The notes under the pieces were generated by a model that saw only the letters and a list, made by a program, of their open reading frames with translations, was not told the DNA's origin and made no database searches. From the NCBI GenBank assembly GCA_029565395.1, contig JAKQOG010000113.1:1-64000 (forward strand): a DNA stretch of 64,000 bases, written 5' to 3'. The DNA is from Candidatus Hydrogenedentota bacterium (lineage in GTDB: Bacteria > Hydrogenedentota > Hydrogenedentia > Hydrogenedentales > CAILVY01). The translations under genes and the position numbers were made by a program. Of this stretch, positions 27,296-37,090 are shown piece after piece. The number at the start of each line of letters is the position of its first letter. The first letter of the stretch is position 1.

Positions 27296-28924
27296 TTATT
27301 CCTCGTTGGGCATGGGCTTGGTGGTCCAGACGGTGAGATTGGTGAGGTCGCGTTTTTCACGCTGGAAAAGGCTGGCGACAAGAATAATAACCAAGAAAAT
27401 GATAATATGGCCAAAAAGGCCGGCATAGTAGACGTGCATGGGGTGCACAAGAAAAGAAGAGATACTATCGGGGAGACCTAATGAATTCATGAACCATTCT
27501 TTGGTGATCCAGTTCATTTGCAATACAGCCATATATACTGAATAAATCAGTGTGCATACAATTCCGATGGCTACAGACCGCCCATTGCCGCGCTTTGTGA
27601 AGAACCCTACCATGTAAATGCCAAAAATACCCCCGCCGAGCAGCGCGGCCAGCTTAGTGCCGGTGTCCTGAAGCGTCAGTTTACTCATTGTGAGAAACAA
27701 GGTTGCTCCGCCCATCATAATGATGCAACTTGCGGCCGATATCAGACGCGCCACAAACACATAATGCCGTTCTGCTTTGGTTTTAACCAGATGCCGGCGG
27801 TAAATGTCCGTCACGCTGACGGCGGCGATGGAGCTGATGCTGGAGGAAGAGGCGGACATGGCGGCGGAGAGAACGCCGGTGATAACGAGCCCCGCCAGCC
27901 CGGTGGGAATGGCGCGCACGCAGAAATACGGCAGGATGGATTCGGCCTTCGCGTTGTTGGCGCCAGTCAGGATGGCGAGGGCCTGGGGGTCGGGATGCTG
28001 CTTGAAATAGACGTAGAGGCAGGTGCCGAGGAACATGAAAAAGGTCCAGGTGGGCACGCTGAGAAAGCAGCAGATCCAGATGGACTTCGTGGCTTCGCGC
28101 GGATTCTTCGCCGACACATATTTCTGAATCACGTTTTGGTTACTGCTGTATTCGCCGAGCCAGTTGAGCATGCCCAGCACGAACATCATCAAGATGGCCT
28201 TGTTTTGTATCGAGAACCAGGGGACGGGTTCGATTTTACCCGTGTCCGGATTCAGATCGCCCAGCATGAATTTCCCATCCGCCATGGCGGTCGATAGGAC
28301 CGTTGGGATGCCGCCCTCAATGCCATGCAACACGGTGATGATGCAGACGGCCGCTCCGAACCACAAGAGGAAGGTTTGGATGAACTGCGCCCACACGATA
28401 GCACGCATCCCGCCTAATACGGTGTACGTGGCGATTACGAGGCCCCCCGCAAAAATACACCACATAGGTTCGGCTCCGGTCATCTGCTCGAACAACAGCG
28501 AGACCAGATAGAGAATGGTGCTGACCCGCATGACCTGGCCGATGACAAAAACCACCGCCACATACACCCGCACTCCCGGACCGAACCGGCCTTCGAGATA
28601 CTCAAAAGCGGACGTGCACCGGCTCCGCCGGAAAAACGGCAGGAAGACTTTCGATGCAATGTACAGCCCAAAGGGCAACATAAAGGCGGGCAAGAGCCGC
28701 AGATACGCGGTTTTATAGGCGTCGGCAGGATAGGCTACGACGGTGATGGAACTGATGGAGGTGGCGAACATGGCAAGACCGAGGAGCCAGGCGGGAAATT
28801 CGCGGTTGCCGAGGAAATACCCTTCCGTCGATTTATTCCTTCGTGCAAAGATCGGGCCAATAGAGGCGATGGCGAAAAAATATACCGCCAGAATGCACCA
28901 GTCAAGGGCTCCAAACTGTGTCAT
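27296..28924 (-). CDS. Sodium:solute symporter (SSS/SLC5 family)
   Basis: 542 residues with about 13 hydrophobic segments. The family signature appears as TVLGGMRAIVWAQFIQTF in helix 5 and ITGVLSAAMSASSSSISSIA in helix 8, whose Ala-Ser-Ser run carries the Na2-site residues. ARRNKSTEGYFLGNREFP is the typical first cytosolic loop. It imports an organic solute with Na+; sugars or sialic acid are likely in this setting but not provable. It is first in a three-gene run with GT2 and the methyltransferase. Confidence 0.88.
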   Translation of the reverse strand: MTQFGALDWCILAVYFFAIASIGPIFARRNKSTEGYFLGNREFPAWLLGLAMFATSISSITVVAYPADAYKTAYLRLLPAFMLPFGLYIASKVFLPFFRRSRCTSAFEYLEGRFGPGVRVYVAVVFVIGQVMRVSTILYLVSLLFEQMTGAEPMWCIFAGGLVIATYTVLGGMRAIVWAQFIQTFLLWFGAAVCIITVLHGIEGGIPTVLSTAMADGKFMLGDLNPDTGKIEPVPWFSIQNKAILMMFVLGMLNWLGEYSSNQNVIQKYVSAKNPREATKSIWICCFLSVPTWTFFMFLGTCLYVYFKQHPDPQALAILTGANNAKAESILPYFCVRAIPTGLAGLVITGVLSAAMSASSSSISSIAAVSVTDIYRRHLVKTKAERHYVFVARLISAASCIIMMGGATLFLTMSKLTLQDTGTKLAALLGGGIFGIYMVGFFTKRGNGRSVAIGIVCTLIYSVYMAVLQMNWITKEWFMNSLGLPDSISSFLVHPMHVYYAGLFGHIIIFLVIILVASLFQREKRDLTNLTVWTTKPMPNEE

Positions 28925-29101
28925 GGTTTCTCCCTTGTTTCCGTCCTATTCATCAATAGAAGCCGATGCTCAAAACGGAGCATGGGAAGCATAAGCGGAA
29001 TGGCGGGATTATTCAACTTTGTTAGCATCGCTACAAGGGTTCGGAGTGCGGATATGAGGCGTGGAAAATTCGTGATTACAGCGGGACAATTGGGATCTTG
29101 C

Positions 29102-30961
29102 TCATGGGTTGCGGCGGAATTTTTCGCTGTAGATGTGGAGGATGGCGATGTCGGAGGCGCGGATACCGGGGATGCGTGCGGCTTGGCCGAAATTGACGGG
29201 GCGGACTTCTTTGAGGCGTTGGCGGCTTTCGCGGGGGAGGCCGGGGATGGCATCGTAATCGAGAGATTCGGGGAGAGGGATGCGTTCGGCTTTCCGGAAT
29301 TTTTCGACGTCTTTTTCCTGACGTGCGAAGTATCCTTCGTATTTGACGCGGATTTCGATTTGCTCTGCGGTCTCAAAATCGCAGGATTCGGGCGGGGGGG
29401 TGAAACGCCATACATCATGGAGGGTGATTCCGGGACGGCGCAAGAATTGGCTGGCGGTGGAGGGGGTGTTCATAATGGGGGCGCCGTGTTCAGCGAGAAA
29501 TGCATTGATTTCTTCGGTGGGGAGGAGGGTGACGGAATCGAGGCGCGCAATTTCCTGCCGGGTACGGCTTTCTCGTTCGCGCATGCGGTTGAGCACGGCA
29601 TCGTTTCCGAAACCATAGTGTGCCAGGCGCTGATCAGCATTATCGTGCCGGAGATGGAGACGGTGTTCGGCTCGGGAAGTAAAGAGACGGTAAGGCTCCA
29701 TGACGCCCCGCGTGACAAGGTCGTCGACCATAACGCCGATGTAGGCCTCGTGCCGGCCCAGATACAGCGGTTCTTCCTTATGCAAATACCGCACGGCGTT
29801 TAGCGCGGCATAAAGACCCTGTCCGGCGGCCTCTTCATAGCCTGAGGTGCCGTTGATCTGACCCGCATGGAACAGACCGCGGACACGCTTGGTTTCGAGG
29901 TTTGGCTTAAGTTCGGTAGGCAGTACGAAATCGTATTCGACGGCATAGCCGGGGCGTATGATTTCCGCTTCTTCGAGTCCGGTGACGGTGTGGAGCATGG
30001 CCAGTTGGACATCTTCGGGGAGGCTGGTGGACATGCCATTCACATAGATTTCGTTTGTAGAAAGGCCTTCGGGCTCGAGAAAAATATGATGGCGGTTGCG
30101 CTCCGGAAATTTAACGGCTTTATCTTCGATGCTGGGACAATAGCGGGTGCCGATGCCGTGGATACGTCCGGAATATAGAGGTGATCGGTCCAGATTCTTC
30201 TTGATGACTTCCTGAGTGGCTTCTGAGGTGTACGTAATCCAGCAGGAAATCTGGCGGGGGTGAAACGACTCGACGGGGGTTCTGAAGGAAAAGGGACGGG
30301 GGTCGTCGTCGCCGGGCTGTTCGGCCATTACGTCCGTGTTGATGCTCCGCCGGTGAATGCGTGCACAGGTGCCGGTTTTGAGGCGCCCAACATCGAATCC
30401 CATGCGTCGATAGGCATCGGAGAGTCCGGTTGCGGGGGGATCGCCGCTGCGTCCGCCGTCAACGGAGGTCATGCCGAAATGTAGGCGGCCGGCAAGAAAG
30501 GTGCCGGTGCAGACGATGACGGCGCGCGCGCGAATCTCCGCGCCGAGTGCGGTGGCGACGCCTGTCACTTCACCCTCATGCACTAAAAAGTCCACTGCTT
30601 CGTCCTGGTGGAGGGTAAGGTTGGGCTCCTGTTCACAGATCCATTTCATGTCATATTGATAGGCCACGCGGTCGGCCTGCGCGCGAGGGGAATGGACCGC
30701 CGGGCCTCTGGAGCGGTTCAACATGCGATACTGGATGCCGGTGCGATCCGTGCAGCGGCCCATCTCGCCACCGAGGGCGTCTATTTCGCGAACTACTTGC
30801 CCTTTGGCGATGCCGCCAATAGCGGGATTGCACGACATTTTGCCAATATTCTCGATCTGCATGGTCAGCAGGAGGGTGCGGTGGCCCGTGCGGGCGCCGC
30901 AGAGCGCTGCCTCGATCCCGGCATGCCCGCCGCCAATAACTATGATCTCGAAATCGCGCAT
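29102..30961 (-). CDS. mnmG: tRNA uridine-5-carboxymethylaminomethyl modification enzyme MnmG
   Basis: 619 residues, the usual family length. The FAD site is [19 protein letters not shown] at the N-terminus, followed by the MnmG-specific [33 protein letters not shown] and [19 protein letters not shown] are further signatures. The C-terminal helical domain that contacts MnmE is present. With MnmE it installs cmnm5 on the wobble uridine of several tRNAs. It stands alone here, without mnmE or rsmG nearby. A candidate promoter lies 94 nt upstream. Confidence 0.96.
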   Translation of the reverse strand: MRDFEIIVIGGGHAGIEAALCGARTGHRTLLLTMQIENIGKMSCNPAIGGIAKGQVVREIDALGGEMGRCTDRTGIQYRMLNRSRGPAVHSPRAQADRVAYQYDMKWICEQEPNLTLHQDEAVDFLVHEGEVTGVATALGAEIRARAVIVCTGTFLAGRLHFGMTSVDGGRSGDPPATGLSDAYRRMGFDVGRLKTGTCARIHRRSINTDVMAEQPGDDDPRPFSFRTPVESFHPRQISCWITYTSEATQEVIKKNLDRSPLYSGRIHGIGTRYCPSIEDKAVKFPERNRHHIFLEPEGLSTNEIYVNGMSTSLPEDVQLAMLHTVTGLEEAEIIRPGYAVEYDFVLPTELKPNLETKRVRGLFHAGQINGTSGYEEAAGQGLYAALNAVRYLHKEEPLYLGRHEAYIGVMVDDLVTRGVMEPYRLFTSRAEHRLHLRHDNADQRLAHYGFGNDAVLNRMRERESRTRQEIARLDSVTLLPTEEINAFLAEHGAPIMNTPSTASQFLRRPGITLHDVWRFTPPPESCDFETAEQIEIRVKYEGYFARQEKDVEKFRKAERIPLPESLDYDAIPGLPRESRQRLKEVRPVNFGQAARIPGIRASDIAILHIYSEKFRRNP

Positions 30962-31054
30962 GAACTATTTTTGAGCCTTCTACCTTCTTATTTCTACTTC
31001 TTCCTTTTCGCGGGAAAAGAAAAACGGATAGCACTGATTTACAGAGTAAAGCGT

Positions 31055-31083
31055 ATCATATCTCAAAACACCGCTTTTATGAA
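31055..31083 (-). promoter_or_regulatory. Candidate promoter of mnmG
   Basis: On the minus strand, TTCATA (31083-31078) and TATGAT (31060-31055) are separated by 17 nt and face mnmG. They match 4/6 and 5/6 of the sigma-70 consensus. The rest of the 426-bp gap (30962-31387) contains one nested hairpin near 31282-31328 and no gene. Confidence 0.3.
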
Positions 31084-31281
31084 AAGTGCATTGTCAAGAG
31101 GCATCTGCAAAATAGTTTGTTATATTTGATCACGATGGCCCTCATGTATACATATCATTCCCTTCTACGCATCGCAAAATTCAGGAGTATGCCTGGTGAC
31201 CGATCCGGACCAGCCGATTGTGGTTCAAGTACCCTTTGCCCCTTGAAATTCTGTATAACACTGGGCGTAATAATGGTCCAG

Positions 31282-31328
31282 GGCAGGAACAACGAGCCAA
31301 TAACGGCTCGAACGCCTGCGCCCTGCCA
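31282..31328. other. Nested hairpin 60 nt upstream of the spermidine-synthase-like gene
   Basis: The inner stem CGAGCC/GGCTCG (31293-31298 with 31305-31310) closes a 6-nt loop. The outer arms CAGGGCAGG and CCTGCGCCCTG can extend it with small bulges. There is no T-run, so it is not a standard terminator; it could be a leader structure of the downstream gene. The evidence is structural only. Confidence 0.3.
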
Positions 31329-31387
31329 TGGAATGCTTCCCAGGCAAGCAGCGGATCGCAGAAAATCCATCAAGGAAGGATGAGAGG

Positions 31388-33916
31388 ATGAGTGGTTTGG
31401 CAAAGACCGCATGGTCTTGGGAATCAGCGCAAATCTTTCTTACGAGCTTGACGCTGATGCTCTTTGAAATTAATCTGATCCGGCTATTCTCCATCACTGC
31501 CAATTATCACTTGTCGTTTTTTGTCCTCGCCATTGCACTATTTGGCATTGGCCTTGGGGGGGTGTACGGCCAGATTCTTCAGCAACGGCGGAAAGACCGC
31601 CGTGATTTTTCCGGCATTATGTCTTACCTGCCTGTATTGTTGAGTCTCAGTATTCTTGCGGCCACGGCGGGGCTAATCCATATTCCGTTAAAGGGTTCCG
31701 CGGCTGATTCCATGCTTTTTAATGTCGGCGGTCTCCTGTTTCTTTTCCTGATGACCGCCATGCCGTTCTTTTTCGGCGGTCTATTTGTCTCAATGATTTT
31801 TGCTTCCTGGAACCATACGGCTGCCCGGCTGTACTTCTGCGACCTTGCCGGCGCCGGCATTGGATGCGTGTTGGCCGTGACCGGGCTGGAATGGCTGGGC
31901 GGCACATACATGCCGTTTTTCATTGCATTTATGGCGCTGCTGCCCTTGGGATTTGCCCGGGGGGGAATGCGCCGAAAGACGATCATAGGCGCATGTGCGC
32001 TGCTGACTGTGATCCTTGTGTTAGCCGGGGCTAATAACCACTGGGGGCTGTTTCAATTCAAGTCCAAGCAGATACCCGGGCAAGAACTGCTTCTGACCAA
32101 ATGGAATTTTTATTCTTGTCTTGAATTCAAAACCTGCCCGGAATGGAGAGGCTGGCGGCCCAGTTCCCAGTATCCCGGTCCTTTCCCTGATCATGTTGTC
32201 GTCACGCAGGATGGCCGCGCACCCACCTATATCACTCATTTCGACGGCGACTATGACAAGGTAAAATACTTACGGTACGATTTTACAGCCCTTCCCTTCT
32301 ATACCCTCCCGGCCCCAAAAGCCCTTATCATCGGGGTGGGCGGGGGCCGAGACATCCTGACCGCAAAAATGTTTGATGTTTCGAGCATCACCGGGGTGGA
32401 ATTGAATCCCAATCTAGTGTCGGCCATGCAGCATGAGTTTTGCGAATATTCAGGGAATGTATATGGACTGCCGGGAGTGGATATTGCGGTGGACAACGGA
32501 CGCACGTTCGTGCACCAGACGAAAGAACACTATGATCTGATTGTATTGTCGATGACCGATACGCAGCTTGCGTTGTCGCAGGGAGCGTATGTGCTGACGG
32601 AAAACTATCTGTATACGGCGGAAGCATTCGGGGCCTACTGGGATCACCTCACTCCACAAGGCGCCTTCTGTACAAATACAGGCCTTTTGCGAGGCGATAT
32701 GATCGTGCGCCTGGTGAGCACGGCGGCAAGCATGTTGGAATCAAAAGGGGTGGCCGAGCCGGGCAAACACATATTGGTATTTATGACCGATCCGGTGGTC
32801 AAGAATGTCAGCAAGGGTATGTGCATGGTGGTCAGCAAGGACCCGCTAACGGCGGAGGCCGTGGCGCGGGGCCGTCTTGCCTGCAATTCCTTAGGCTACA
32901 GGCTGGTGTGGTCTCCATTGGAGGAATTGCAGCCTCAGAGCGGCGATGTACACTACTGGTTGTCGGAGAAACTTGCGTTTACGGCACGGCAACCAGAGTT
33001 GTCTCCCGAGGAGTGGGCGGCGGGCATGGGATTTCTTATGCGTGCGGATTCACGAGAGGTCTTTATTCGCGCACAGCATATTGATTTGTCCCCGCTGAAA
33101 GATGATCGGCCCTATCTGTTTTATGGGACAAAACCCAGCCGTTTCATTCCCTCTGTGCTGAGTTTCCATTATGCCGAACGGGAAGTGGCACAGTACGAAA
33201 GCGGGTTTTATTTCATCCTCAATCTTTTTCTTGCCGTATTCACCGGGGTCATGTTGTTGATGTTGTCCCCGTTGGTTCTGTTTCAGCACGCGGAACTCGG
33301 CGGGGCGGCCCGTCAACTGCGGATGGGATTCCTTGCCGTGTGTTTCATGGTAGGAGCCGCCTACATGATAATAGAAGTATCCATATTGCAGCAGCTCTTC
33401 TTGCTGCTGGGGGATCCTACGATTACGTTTGCGGTCACGTTGGGCGTCATGCTGGCGTTTACCGGAGTGGGGAGCCTGATTTCCGGAGGGATTGCGCCGG
33501 AGCAATTGTGGGGATTTTTATGGAAGGCCGCTGGGGCGGTGACGGGTATCCAATGTTGTGCATGGTTGTTCCTGCCGGGTGTGTTCGGTGCACTTCAAGG
33601 GGCGGACATGTGGGTGAAATTATCCATTGTGGCGGGGGTTCTGGCCATACTCGCCATTCCCATGGGCATGGTGTTTCCCAGCCTACTGCGTCTCACGGGG
33701 CTGAGCAATCTCAATATGACCTGTTGGATGTGGGGGATGAATGGCGTGGGTTCCGTTCTCGGCAGTGTGACCGCCACCATTATTTCCATGAATTGCGGCA
33801 ACCATGTCACCTACCTGATGGGTATCCTCCTGTATGCGTGCATATGCCTGATAATGGTTTATCTCAAGCGAACGGCTGAACAGCATTTTTCCGTGACACC
33901 CGGCGCCACGGCTTAA
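31388..33916 (+). CDS. Membrane-embedded spermidine-synthase-like (SpeE-domain) protein
   Basis: 842 residues from the ATG at 31388 (GGATGAGAGG upstream). Residues 1-220 contain six to seven membrane helices. Residues about 310-500 form a soluble Rossmann domain with ALIIGVGGGRDILTA, ITGVELNPNL and DIAVDNGRTFV, the SAM/aminopropyl-transferase motifs; YDLIVLSMTDT occupies the catalytic-Asp position. Six to seven more helices follow (620-840). Such membrane-flanked SpeE fusions are common in environmental bacteria but uncharacterised, and whether they bind decarboxylated SAM is unknown. The 3' end overlaps the convergent radical SAM gene by 4 bp. Confidence 0.75.
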   Translation: MSGLAKTAWSWESAQIFLTSLTLMLFEINLIRLFSITANYHLSFFVLAIALFGIGLGGVYGQILQQRRKDRRDFSGIMSYLPVLLSLSILAATAGLIHIPLKGSAADSMLFNVGGLLFLFLMTAMPFFFGGLFVSMIFASWNHTAARLYFCDLAGAGIGCVLAVTGLEWLGGTYMPFFIAFMALLPLGFARGGMRRKTIIGACALLTVILVLAGANNHWGLFQFKSKQIPGQELLLTKWNFYSCLEFKTCPEWRGWRPSSQYPGPFPDHVVVTQDGRAPTYITHFDGDYDKVKYLRYDFTALPFYTLPAPKALIIGVGGGRDILTAKMFDVSSITGVELNPNLVSAMQHEFCEYSGNVYGLPGVDIAVDNGRTFVHQTKEHYDLIVLSMTDTQLALSQGAYVLTENYLYTAEAFGAYWDHLTPQGAFCTNTGLLRGDMIVRLVSTAASMLESKGVAEPGKHILVFMTDPVVKNVSKGMCMVVSKDPLTAEAVARGRLACNSLGYRLVWSPLEELQPQSGDVHYWLSEKLAFTARQPELSPEEWAAGMGFLMRADSREVFIRAQHIDLSPLKDDRPYLFYGTKPSRFIPSVLSFHYAEREVAQYESGFYFILNLFLAVFTGVMLLMLSPLVLFQHAELGGAARQLRMGFLAVCFMVGAAYMIIEVSILQQLFLLLGDPTITFAVTLGVMLAFTGVGSLISGGIAPEQLWGFLWKAAGAVTGIQCCAWLFLPGVFGALQGADMWVKLSIVAGVLAILAIPMGMVFPSLLRLTGLSNLNMTCWMWGMNGVGSVLGSVTATIISMNCGNHVTYLMGILLYACICLIMVYLKRTAEQHFSVTPGATA

Positions 33917-35337
33917 TGATGGGATGAGAAAAACGAGAGGGTAAACCAATACCAGAATGCCTGGATATAGTTGCGGAGCAACAACGGGTTCCGTGCCCGC
34001 CACAGTGCACGGGCCAGGTAGCGCGGGCGCAGGTAGTACCGCCGGTAGGCCGACCGGATGATGGCGGAAATTTGCTCCGGGCTGTCATATCCCACGGGAA
34101 CATAGGAGGGTTGATGCATATCGGTCCCTTCCGGGAGGATGGTGCCTTCACGCCTGGCCAGTTCGGTAAGTGGTGTCCCGGGTTGAAAATGGAAGGGGTA
34201 AAATATCATGTAATCCACGTTAAGTTCACAGGCGAACCGGATGGTTTCTTCGGCCATGGCGGGAGTTTCAGTGGGCATTGCGATAATAAAAGAGGCACGC
34301 ACTTCCAGCCCGGCCTTTTTGGCAGCCTTCACCGCTGCCCGGCTCTGGTCCAGTGTGATGCCCTTATTCGCCACCTTCAGCATTTGCTGGTTGCCGGACT
34401 CCAGTCCGAAGTGAATATTATAACATCCGGAAGCGGCCATGCGCTTGAGAATTTCCTCCGAAACCGTGTTCACGCGGCTCTGGACTGTCCAGGTAATATC
34501 CAGTTTCTCGCGATCAAGCAGAGAGCAAAACGTATCCATCCATTTGGGGCTTGTGACGAAATTATCGTCCCAAAAAATGATTTCACGAATGCCATAATCA
34601 CGTTTTAGGCGGGCAATTTCATCAATGACATTTTCCGGGGACCGGCGCCGGTACGGGGATGCATAGAGTCCGCCCTGATAACAAAATGCACACCGGCCAT
34701 AGGGGCATCCCCGGGCGGTAATGACCGTTGTGGCGGGTGTCCGGCGGCACTGATTAGGCAGCGGGATATACAATTCATGTTGATAGATGGTGCGCAAGGG
34801 ATGCGGAAAAACATCCAAGTCCCGGGCAGCAGGCCTGGGTGGGTTTGTGACAATGTTGCCGTGATCATCCCGGAAAATGACCCCTTGAACGGAATCACAG
34901 GAAGCCTGTTGATCCAAGCGGTCGAGAACTTCCGCCAGGGTTTCTTCCCCTTCCCCCGGAATGAGAATATCTACATGGGGGCATTCACCGAGGATATTCT
35001 GCCAGAAAGAGGATACGTGGGGCCCACCCATGATGATGGGGATTTCCGGGGCGCGGTTTTTCAATGCGCCAGCCAGTGCATAGCCGTTTGGAGCAAGACG
35101 CGTAAGACAGGATATCCCGACCACATCAGGTTTTTCGGCCAGAATGGCGGCCGCCTCTGTCTCAATATCATGATTTAATGCGGGACCATCGATGAAGACG
35201 GTCTGGTGTCCGCGGCCTGCGGCATAGGCCGCCAAATACCCCACCCCCAGAGGAGGAAGAATGCCGCGTTTCTTTGTCCCAGCCCCGCCATAGGACTTAG
35301 TCAGCCCATAGGGGGGTAATGCAAGTGCAATTTTCAT
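33913..35337 (-). CDS. B12-binding-domain radical SAM protein with a CX4CX2C cluster motif
   Basis: 474 residues. The N-terminal 140 residues form the cobalamin-binding fold (LPPLGVGYLAAYAAGRGH, DVVGISCLTR, PIIMGGPHVSS). The radical SAM barrel follows with GCPYGRCAFCYQGG, whose three cysteines are spaced CX4CX2C rather than the usual CX3CX2C. Further motifs are IIFWDDNFV, TWTVQSRVN, NIHFGLESGNQQML and RASFIIAMPTET. A C-terminal helical domain of about 90 residues ends the protein. Related enzymes methylate or rearrange lipids, tetrapyrroles or peptides; the substrate is unknown here. It is downstream of a GT39-like gene on the same strand, so envelope lipid modification is possible. Confidence 0.85.
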   Translation of the reverse strand: MKIALALPPYGLTKSYGGAGTKKRGILPPLGVGYLAAYAAGRGHQTVFIDGPALNHDIETEAAAILAEKPDVVGISCLTRLAPNGYALAGALKNRAPEIPIIMGGPHVSSFWQNILGECPHVDILIPGEGEETLAEVLDRLDQQASCDSVQGVIFRDDHGNIVTNPPRPAARDLDVFPHPLRTIYQHELYIPLPNQCRRTPATTVITARGCPYGRCAFCYQGGLYASPYRRRSPENVIDEIARLKRDYGIREIIFWDDNFVTSPKWMDTFCSLLDREKLDITWTVQSRVNTVSEEILKRMAASGCYNIHFGLESGNQQMLKVANKGITLDQSRAAVKAAKKAGLEVRASFIIAMPTETPAMAEETIRFACELNVDYMIFYPFHFQPGTPLTELARREGTILPEGTDMHQPSYVPVGYDSPEQISAIIRSAYRRYYLRPRYLARALWRARNPLLLRNYIQAFWYWFTLSFFSSHH

Positions 35338-35468
35338 GGATGATGGTCTATTTCCAGCATTTTCCCTTAAAGGGTTGCGGTTGCAGCTACTTTACGGACC
35401 CGGCGGGGACCTCCAGGCGTGTTACGCGCACGTCTTGGGATCATCTTACCTGTGGGATTGGGCGGGTT

Positions 35469-37076
35469 TCAATGCTCAGGTCCGGGCTGCGCGCCGGATT
35501 GAGGTTTGCGGACATACAGGTAGGTGGTGACCCCGTCAAAGGCTTGCGAAGATACACGCGTAAAGTGTGTATCGAACCATCCTCGCAAGTTTAACACAGA
35601 GGGAGCAAGTTCACGGGGTTCCCACCAGGATTCCACCAGCCAGACCCGTGGGGCATCCTGCGTAAATGATTCCGCCCGGACCGGTGCGATACCGTAGCGG
35701 CTCCAGAGTTTGTCTGCGGGCAACGACGCCAGGAAACCGAAAAGTTCCTCTTCAGAAAGCCGTAGAAAGGCTTGGGGCGCCCCGGGGAGGTAAACGCGGA
35801 AAGGCATCAAGGTGAAAGAGCTGGTATGCCCCACTTTATCCCCCGGCTTCCATTGTGAAGCGATATAGGCCGCTGCATCCCGGTTGTCCACCTTATATCG
35901 GACGCCCATTCGGTGGGTTTGCATCGGATGAAGGTTCTGAACATAGTAATCGCGCAGCGCCGGGAATGTGAACAGACATATCAGGATGACGATCCCTGTG
36001 CGCAGTACTTTGTGTGGCAATGCAACGATGCCGTATGCCACAGTCATATAGACAATCGCGGCGGCAAAAATGAAAACGCGGTGTTCATAAAACGGGAAGT
36101 TGCGCATGCGCCAGACGAGCACATTTAGCAAGATCAGAAACACTGTCTGAAGGAGAATCATCAACACGACGCTCTTTTTCCGGCGTAAAGCGAATAATCC
36201 GGACAGGAACAACACTGCCGTCATGGCAAAGAGGGGCCAATAGACGAGACTGCTTGCGCTGTATCCCGCAAAAAAGGTTTTAAACGTGATAAAGGCGGTT
36301 TTTGCATCCGGACGCACCGACCAGCTATTCAAAGTGATGGAATTAAAAATGAAAGACCACTCATATACCAGCAGGATCATCGGCAGGGTAAAAAGCAGCA
36401 CAACCGCTTGGGAAAGAGTCCATTTTACAAGTTTTTCCCGGTGCTGAAACAGCATCAACGCAAAATACAGATTGAACAGGAATATGTTCCATACGGAGAA
36501 AAAATGCGTGTACATGGAAAGGATCTGCAACAGCACCATCCCAATCCAGTGCCGGGGCCGGTCATTTTCCAGAACTTTAATAAAGCAGTAAAATGCGCCC
36601 AGCCAAACGACGAGGAAGTGCGCATACGCTTTTAGTTCCTGGGCATAGTAAATCTGAAACGGACTAATTGCACACAGGAATGTGGCGATAATTGCAGCGG
36701 CATCATTTTTTAACAAGGCTTTGCCCGCGCAGTAGGTCAGTGGAAGGGAAAGAATAGAAAGAACACAGGGCAGCAGATGCAACAAGAAATCCGAAGTGGG
36801 CGAATAGGGAGGAAGGCTGGAGCAATGGCTTAGAATCCATTTCCATAAGCCTGTCATCGCTATTGGGAGCGGCGGATCGCTGATGGTTTCCGTATTTATA
36901 AAATCGAGCGAAAGTGTGAGCGATTGGGATTGGGCGAAGGTGCATCCTTCATCATACCAAAGACTTGGAACCCATAAGCCGTATAGCCGGAGTAGCGCAC
37001 CGAATAAAATGATCGCCATCAGGATCATGCGATACCCCCGCCGTGAAACCCGAGGCTGTGCGGAAGTGGTATCCAT
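35469..37076 (-). CDS. Membrane glycosyltransferase, GT39/PMT_2 type (fourth copy)
   Basis: 535 residues from the ATG at 37076, which has AAAAGGA 6 nt upstream; the longer frame to 37166 has no such site. The first loop has SLWYDEGCTFAQSQS, in which Asp-Glu is the canonical acidic pair of ArnT/PMT-type enzymes. Ten to twelve helices follow, including YAQELKAYAHFLVVW, the characteristic YxQE motif of this family. The extracytoplasmic C-terminus is about 150 residues. It starts 14 bp after the PHP phosphatase gene ends, suggesting one transcript. Confidence 0.8.
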   Translation of the reverse strand: MDTTSAQPRVSRRGYRMILMAIILFGALLRLYGLWVPSLWYDEGCTFAQSQSLTLSLDFINTETISDPPLPIAMTGLWKWILSHCSSLPPYSPTSDFLLHLLPCVLSILSLPLTYCAGKALLKNDAAAIIATFLCAISPFQIYYAQELKAYAHFLVVWLGAFYCFIKVLENDRPRHWIGMVLLQILSMYTHFFSVWNIFLFNLYFALMLFQHREKLVKWTLSQAVVLLFTLPMILLVYEWSFIFNSITLNSWSVRPDAKTAFITFKTFFAGYSASSLVYWPLFAMTAVLFLSGLFALRRKKSVVLMILLQTVFLILLNVLVWRMRNFPFYEHRVFIFAAAIVYMTVAYGIVALPHKVLRTGIVILICLFTFPALRDYYVQNLHPMQTHRMGVRYKVDNRDAAAYIASQWKPGDKVGHTSSFTLMPFRVYLPGAPQAFLRLSEEELFGFLASLPADKLWSRYGIAPVRAESFTQDAPRVWLVESWWEPRELAPSVLNLRGWFDTHFTRVSSQAFDGVTTYLYVRKPQSGAQPGPEH

Positions 37077-37090
37077 GATGTTCCTTTTAC

